Positions 60,398 through 64,000 of a stretch of DNA of 64,000 nucleotides are shown piece after piece. Made by a program: the position numbers and the translations under genes. The notes below the pieces were generated by a model that was not told the origin of the DNA, did not search any database, and saw nothing but the letters and a program-made list of their open reading frames with translations. Each line of letters starts with the position of its first letter. Position 1 is the stretch's first letter. This stretch comes from Rattus norvegicus (taxonomy: Eukaryota > Chordata > Mammalia > Rodentia > Muridae), in NCBI RefSeq assembly GCF_036323735.1, contig NC_086019.1, positions 241,111,102 through 241,175,101 of the forward strand, read 5' to 3'.

Positions 60398-61368
60398 TAA
60401 AACACACTGGGCTCCAGCGTCCGCTTTTGGAACTGCACCCGAGGCCGGGGAGTTTGGTGCAGCACAGTGGAGCTCATCTTGTGCCAAAAATGAATTGTAA
60501 GAGGGGAGGGGAGGGAGGAGGAAAGGACAGTAACCTTCCCAGTTTGTGAGTCTCAAAACGCAAACCATATTTAGTCATGAATCACAAAATGGGAGGAAAA
60601 TCTTATCGAGAAAACTCCGTTCCCTGCAGAAGCTACCAAGTCCTGAGTGGGGTGGCTCCACAGAGACTCTGCCTAAGGGGCCAGAGGGACACTTGAGGCA
60701 GAGAAACGCAAATCAGATCTCCCCGAATGAGACACTTCCTCATTTCCATTTCTTTGCAGAGAGTAGAGGAGCTATGCTTTGCTGCAAATGACCAATGACA
60801 TAGGTTTGAATCGTAAGGGCACAAGATATACATGTCTACTGTTAGAGCCCCGGAAACCCAGAGGCAACGCAGTCCACTCAGCCAAAACCAGAGCGCAGGC
60901 AACCGCGCCAGTTCACTCCTGACATCCACTTCCAGTTAACCCGGCTGTACTCGGTCAGATGGAAAGTCCTCACACTAAGTCTGAACCATAGACAAATCCA
61001 AAAGTGTCCAACACCTAAGTAGAAACAAATGTATAATTTACCATAGATGGCTGGACTTCTCCCCTACAGTAGGCTGCGGGATCCGAGCAGTTGGTTTAGT
61101 GTAAACAGATTTCACAGATGCCACGCATGAACAAACTTTAATTTCCTCTCCATCTCCTTTGCCAGTAAACCACGATTCATTTTTAGTCCCGTTTAGATAC
61201 GAAATCATGCAAGCTAAGGAGCTACAATCATTTTAACAGCATAAATCTTTATTCAAAAATTCAAAACATGTGAGTCATTCAGATTACTACAGACAACGTC
61301 TGGTTCCACTGGATGATTAAAAAGCCTGGGAAAACTCTAAGTCACATCCCTGGGCTGGGGCCACTTAC

Positions 61369-61413
61369 CCTGATGGCGACTGGCTGGGCTTCTCCACTCT
61401 GGGTGGGTGGTGT
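61369..61413 (-). other. Acta2: Acta2 exon 1 (non-coding; 5' end approximate)
   Basis: The minus strand ends GTCGCCATCAGG|GTAAGT. About 45 nt of leader lie between this donor and a start placed roughly 25-30 nt downstream of the TATA box. It joins the 23-nt leader in exon 2. No ATG inside. Confidence 0.85.
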
Positions 61414-61437
61414 CTGGGGAGGCTGAATGCTGAAGGG

Positions 61438-61444
61438 TTATATA
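61438..61444 (-). promoter_or_regulatory. Acta2: Acta2 TATA box (TATATAA)
   Basis: Minus strand GGGCTATATAACCC, about 27 nt before the inferred transcription start. Confidence 0.9.
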
Positions 61445-61460
61445 GCCCCCTGGTCTGATC

Positions 61461-61472
61461 CCCTCCCACTCG
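61461..61472 (-). promoter_or_regulatory. Acta2: TGF-beta control element region (GCGAGTGGGAGG)
   Basis: A G-rich GAGTGGGAGG motif between the TATA box and CArG A, at the place of the TGF-beta control element (KLF sites) known in this promoter. Assigned by position and motif. Confidence 0.6.
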
Positions 61473-61476
61473 CTTC

Positions 61477-61486
61477 CCAAACAAGG
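61477..61486 (-). promoter_or_regulatory. Acta2: CArG A (CCTTGTTTGG)
   Basis: Minus-strand CCTTGTTTGG at roughly -65 to -73, with the single G substitution within the A/T core that is characteristic of the alpha-smooth-muscle promoter. SRF site. The overlapping TTTGGGAA could also serve RBPJ. Confidence 0.9.
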
Positions 61487-61526
61487 AGCAAAGACAGGCT
61501 GAAGCTGGCCGTTCACTCTAACACAA

Positions 61527-61536
61527 CCATATAGGG
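61527..61536 (-). promoter_or_regulatory. Acta2: CArG B (CCCTATATGG)
   Basis: Minus-strand CCCTATATGG at roughly -115, the second SRF site. The A-B spacing of 50 bp matches the described promoter. Confidence 0.92.
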
Positions 61537-61592
61537 ACCTCAGCACAAAACTCTCTAATCTGGGTGGCCAGAGGCCTGGGTCTCTTCCACTG

Positions 61593-61599
61593 CATTCCT
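61593..61599 (-). promoter_or_regulatory. Acta2: MCAT element (AGGAATG on the gene strand)
   Basis: CATTCCT on the plus strand at roughly -183, a TEAD site at the position of the known TGF-beta-hypersensitivity region. Confidence 0.8.
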
Positions 61600-61628
61600 C
61601 TGCTCTGCTCTCGAAACAGGAGGCAGTT

Positions 61629-61634
61629 CAGCTG
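61629..61634 (-). promoter_or_regulatory. Acta2: E-box 1 (CAGCTG)
   Basis: Palindromic E-box at about -218, matching the proximal E-box described for this promoter. Confidence 0.7.
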
Positions 61635-61666
61635 CTTATGGGGATAAACATCCTGAGCCCTCAGAA

Positions 61667-61672
61667 CAACTG
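61667..61672 (-). promoter_or_regulatory. Acta2: E-box 2 (CAGTTG)
   Basis: Gene-strand CAGTTG at about -256, the second E-box of the pair. Confidence 0.65.
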
Positions 61673-61728
61673 CTCAAATGCCCAGACACTGGGCTAGTGC
61701 CATGGAGCAGACGCAGGCATGGTTTGCA

Positions 61729-61735
61729 CATTCCT
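61729..61735 (-). promoter_or_regulatory. Acta2: Distal MCAT element (AGGAATG)
   Basis: CATTCCT on the plus strand at about -320, the second TEAD site of the promoter. Confidence 0.75.
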
Positions 61736-61739
61736 CAGA

Positions 61740-63102
61740 AGATGCCAGCTCTTCCTGTCAGGCTAGCCTTTGGGTCCATTAGCTAAGGGCTTGAGATGAG
61801 GAAGGGCCTGTCTCTGACTAGCTGGGACTTTAAGGCAACACTGTTGCAAAAGGTAGCCTATAACAAAAGATGCTTGGGTCACCTGCGAATCTGCAGAGGA
61901 GTGATCATTTTATGGAAGCCACATTGTATGTAGTCTGGAGTCTGTGTGTAGTATCAATGAAGTCTGTATGTATTACATATGGAAGTATGTAATCAGGATT
62001 CACCAGCCTATGTTACCCTAAGAGGAACTTAGAAGTCAGAATCACTGTAACTGCGTTAACCCTTAGGTACAGTCCACGTGCATGTTGTTGGTTTATCGCT
62101 GACCCTTGATATCATGCTTAAGGACCGTCTTTTGGCCACAGAGATGACCCATTGCCCCGTCATAAAAAAAATTGTAAAAGAAGTTTGAAATGTTGAAATG
62201 AAGCCTGCTCATCCTCCTCCGTGTCTATGAGCCCACTGGACAGAAAGAGCGATCAAGTGACCCTGCCATTCTTCAAAGACATCATCAGCTCTTTGGCTTC
62301 AATGGACAGTCAACGACTTTACCTTTCTCTACTTCCCTCCTGCAAGCCAAGGTTCTGATTCAATTCATGATGGAGATATTTTAGACGGATTCCATAAGTG
62401 GCTCTGAACTGTTGGCATGTCAGGGAAAGCCCAGGGTGAATGCCAGCAGCTGTCTACTCACGCTACCATGTCTCATGCTCTTGATTAATGGTGTCCACCT
62501 GCACCCAGGCACGCATAGCTGTCTTTGAGAATTACACCGTTGACTCTTAGAAGAGTCTAATGGTTGCTAAATAATAATGGGGTTTCTTTGTGTTGCTTAA
62601 GAGTTTTCTACTCTGTATCTGGTTTCACCAACTAAGAAATACATTGTCTGATCACTCAAATACAGAGACTGCATTTTGTGAGGCAGAATGGGACATTTAT
62701 GATTAATGCAACCGGTTTTATCATAGGCATCATATAAAGTAAAGTTCCATGTTTTTCTTTGTTTTTTTTGTTTTTTTGTTTTGTTTTTGTTTTATTTTTT
62801 ACTTTAGAACCTGGCATGGATATCTGTGCTGATGTTTTGTTTCATGAGTGTTGGAGTGTTGTCTTGGTCATTTCAAGATGCTAATTCCTTTAAAAACCAA
62901 GAAAAGAGCTTTGATAATCTTATAACTTTTTTGTTTATACTGGTTGTATTTGTCAATAATCAGAATATTATGACAAGAAGAAGAAAGTAAGTTTCAGTTG
63001 TTTTATTTATTTTAAGAATTTCAAAAAGCAATCTGAAGTAACCAAGGAGGATTTGCTCAATTTTTGAGCAAGTAATTAATGGTCACAATGTGTGAGTTTG
63101 AG
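61740..63102. other. Acta2 upstream flank, no gene seen
   Basis: Mostly unique-looking sequence with a T/G-rich run at about 62755-62805. It may hold distal Acta2 or Fas regulatory sites, but I can support none from sequence alone. Confidence 0.5.
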
Positions 63103-63298
63103 GGTTTTTAAAAATATTTATTTATTTATTTACTTATATTTATTTATTTATTATGAGCACAGTGTAACTGTCTTCAGATACACCAGAAGAGGGTATCAAA
63201 TATCATTACAGATGGCTGTAAGCCACCATGTGGTTGCTAGGATTTGAACTCTGGAAGAGCAGTCAGTGCTCTTAAACACTGAGCCATCTCTCCAGCCA
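63103..63298 (-). mobile_element. B2 SINE, minus strand
   Basis: A (TTTA)-rich tail, then ACAGTGTAACTGTCTTCAGA, CACCAGAAGAGGGTATCAAA, GTAAGCCACCATGTGGTTGC and CACTGAGCCATCTCTCCAGC, the inverted B2. The 9-bp target-site duplication GAGTTTGAG is at 63094-63102 and 63299-63307. Confidence 0.92.
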
Positions 63299-63307
63299 GA
63301 GTTTGAG

Positions 63308-63804
63308 ATTTTATATCCAGCTCCAGTCTCTTCTGGGAGAGAAAGGCCCACTGGATGAGTGCGTACAAGTTTACAGAGCTCCACTGAGCGCTTAGATAAC
63401 TGCCAGGGTTGGCAGCCATGGATGCAAGGAGCTACGGACTGATTGGGGAGCGTACATCTGGTCACTTGGTTGCAGTTCAGGGAAACTAGAAAATAAATCC
63501 AAGCTATAAGCACACACTGAAGAGTCATCTCCAGCTGTATTGCTCCACAGACATCACAGAATGTCTCCGCAATGTGATTTAGTGATGGTTTATAGTTCAG
63601 CCCTTGAGAACTGGAGACCATTTTAGTCCTCACTGGGCTCTGGTCCAGAGATGACTTAGCATGGTATTGGTGAGTTAGCTCTGGTAGTGACAGGAATGCC
63701 CAGAATCAGCAACTCCTGATGCAGTAGCCACTGGACACATGCAACTATTAACCACCAAAATATGTAGAGTTGACATTTCTACTTCATTTCATCTTTGCTT
63801 TGGT
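63308..63804. other. Intergenic, nothing recognised
   Basis: Unique-looking sequence between two SINEs; no exon or regulatory motif I can support. Confidence 0.5.
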
Positions 63805-64000
63805 ATGATGTCAGGTGTGCATGCCTCTGTGTGTGCACATTTACATGTACAAGGGCACATGCTTGTGCATATATAGGTCTGCGAAAGCCAGGGGGTGATA
63901 GTGTTTATGTCCCTCGATTGTCTCCATAGGATCTTTTAGACAGGATCTTTCCCTTGAACCCAGTGCTTTCTGATTCAGCTCACCTAGCTGGCCAGTCAGC
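63805..64000 (-). mobile_element. B3/B4-type SINE, cut by the window edge
   Basis: GTCAGGTGTGCATGCCTCTG, a TG-rich part, then AGACAGGATCTTTCCCTTGA, CCCAGTGCTTTCTGATTCAG and CACCTAGCTGGCC resemble an inverted B3/B4. Confidence 0.5.

Larger units (their letters stand above)
58620..61368 (-). other. Acta2: Acta2 intron 1
   Basis: From donor GTAAGT (minus strand of 61363-61368) to TCTCTGCAG. Contains the palindromic intronic CArG box at 60388-60397 and a B1/B4 SINE. A 178-codon minus-strand frame at 59533-60069 shows no known domain. Confidence 0.9.

Noticed and set aside
61740..64000. First exon or promoter of Fas
   Set aside because: Fas is the expected next gene, but no CpG island, signal-peptide exon or suitable donor is visible before the window ends.

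Overview
This window is ordinary mammalian nuclear DNA, and its interspersed repeats point to a rodent, most likely rat. There are three BC1-type ID SINEs, B1, B2 and B3/B4 SINEs, and a rodent L1 3' end, each set among long (TG)n, (CA)n and (TC)n arrays. Coding sequence is a small fraction, split into short exons with canonical GT-AG introns. I see no bacterial, phage, plasmid or CRISPR sequence.

Two protein-coding genes lie tail to tail. On the + strand, Stambpl1 (AMSH-LP, a K63-specific JAMM deubiquitinase) runs from a CpG-rich promoter and non-coding first exon near 2.0-2.45 kb to a stop at 46855. Its ten coding exons join without a frame break into 436 codons. On the - strand, Acta2 (smooth-muscle alpha-actin) has a TATA/CArG promoter near 61.4-61.75 kb, a non-coding first exon, and eight coding exons that join into 377 codons ending at 48826. 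The two 3' ends are about 1.5 kb apart, separated by a B3/B2-type SINE and an L1 3' tail. The order Stambpl1 to Acta2 fits the known synteny block that continues to Fas beyond the right edge. No Fas exon is visible here.

Layout: 1-1980 upstream flank with an LTR-like repeat; 1980-2660 CpG-rich promoter and exon 1 of Stambpl1; 2444-27143 a very long first intron full of SINEs, L1 pieces, MIRs and microsatellites; 27144-46855 the coding exons; 47130-48640 the repeat-filled spacer; 48650-61413 Acta2; 61414-64000 the Acta2 promoter and upstream flank.

The proteins act in unrelated processes: endosomal removal of K63 ubiquitin chains, and the contractile cytoskeleton of smooth muscle and myofibroblasts. 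Nothing in the sequence suggests a joint operon-like function. I found no new biological system. The points most worth a second look are: an upstream ORF that begins in Stambpl1 exon 1 and runs out of frame over the main start codon; an apparently complete STAM-binding consensus in a paralogue reported not to bind STAM; a C-rich (G-quadruplex on the other strand) tract just after the Acta2 stop codon; and several datable repeat-in-repeat events.
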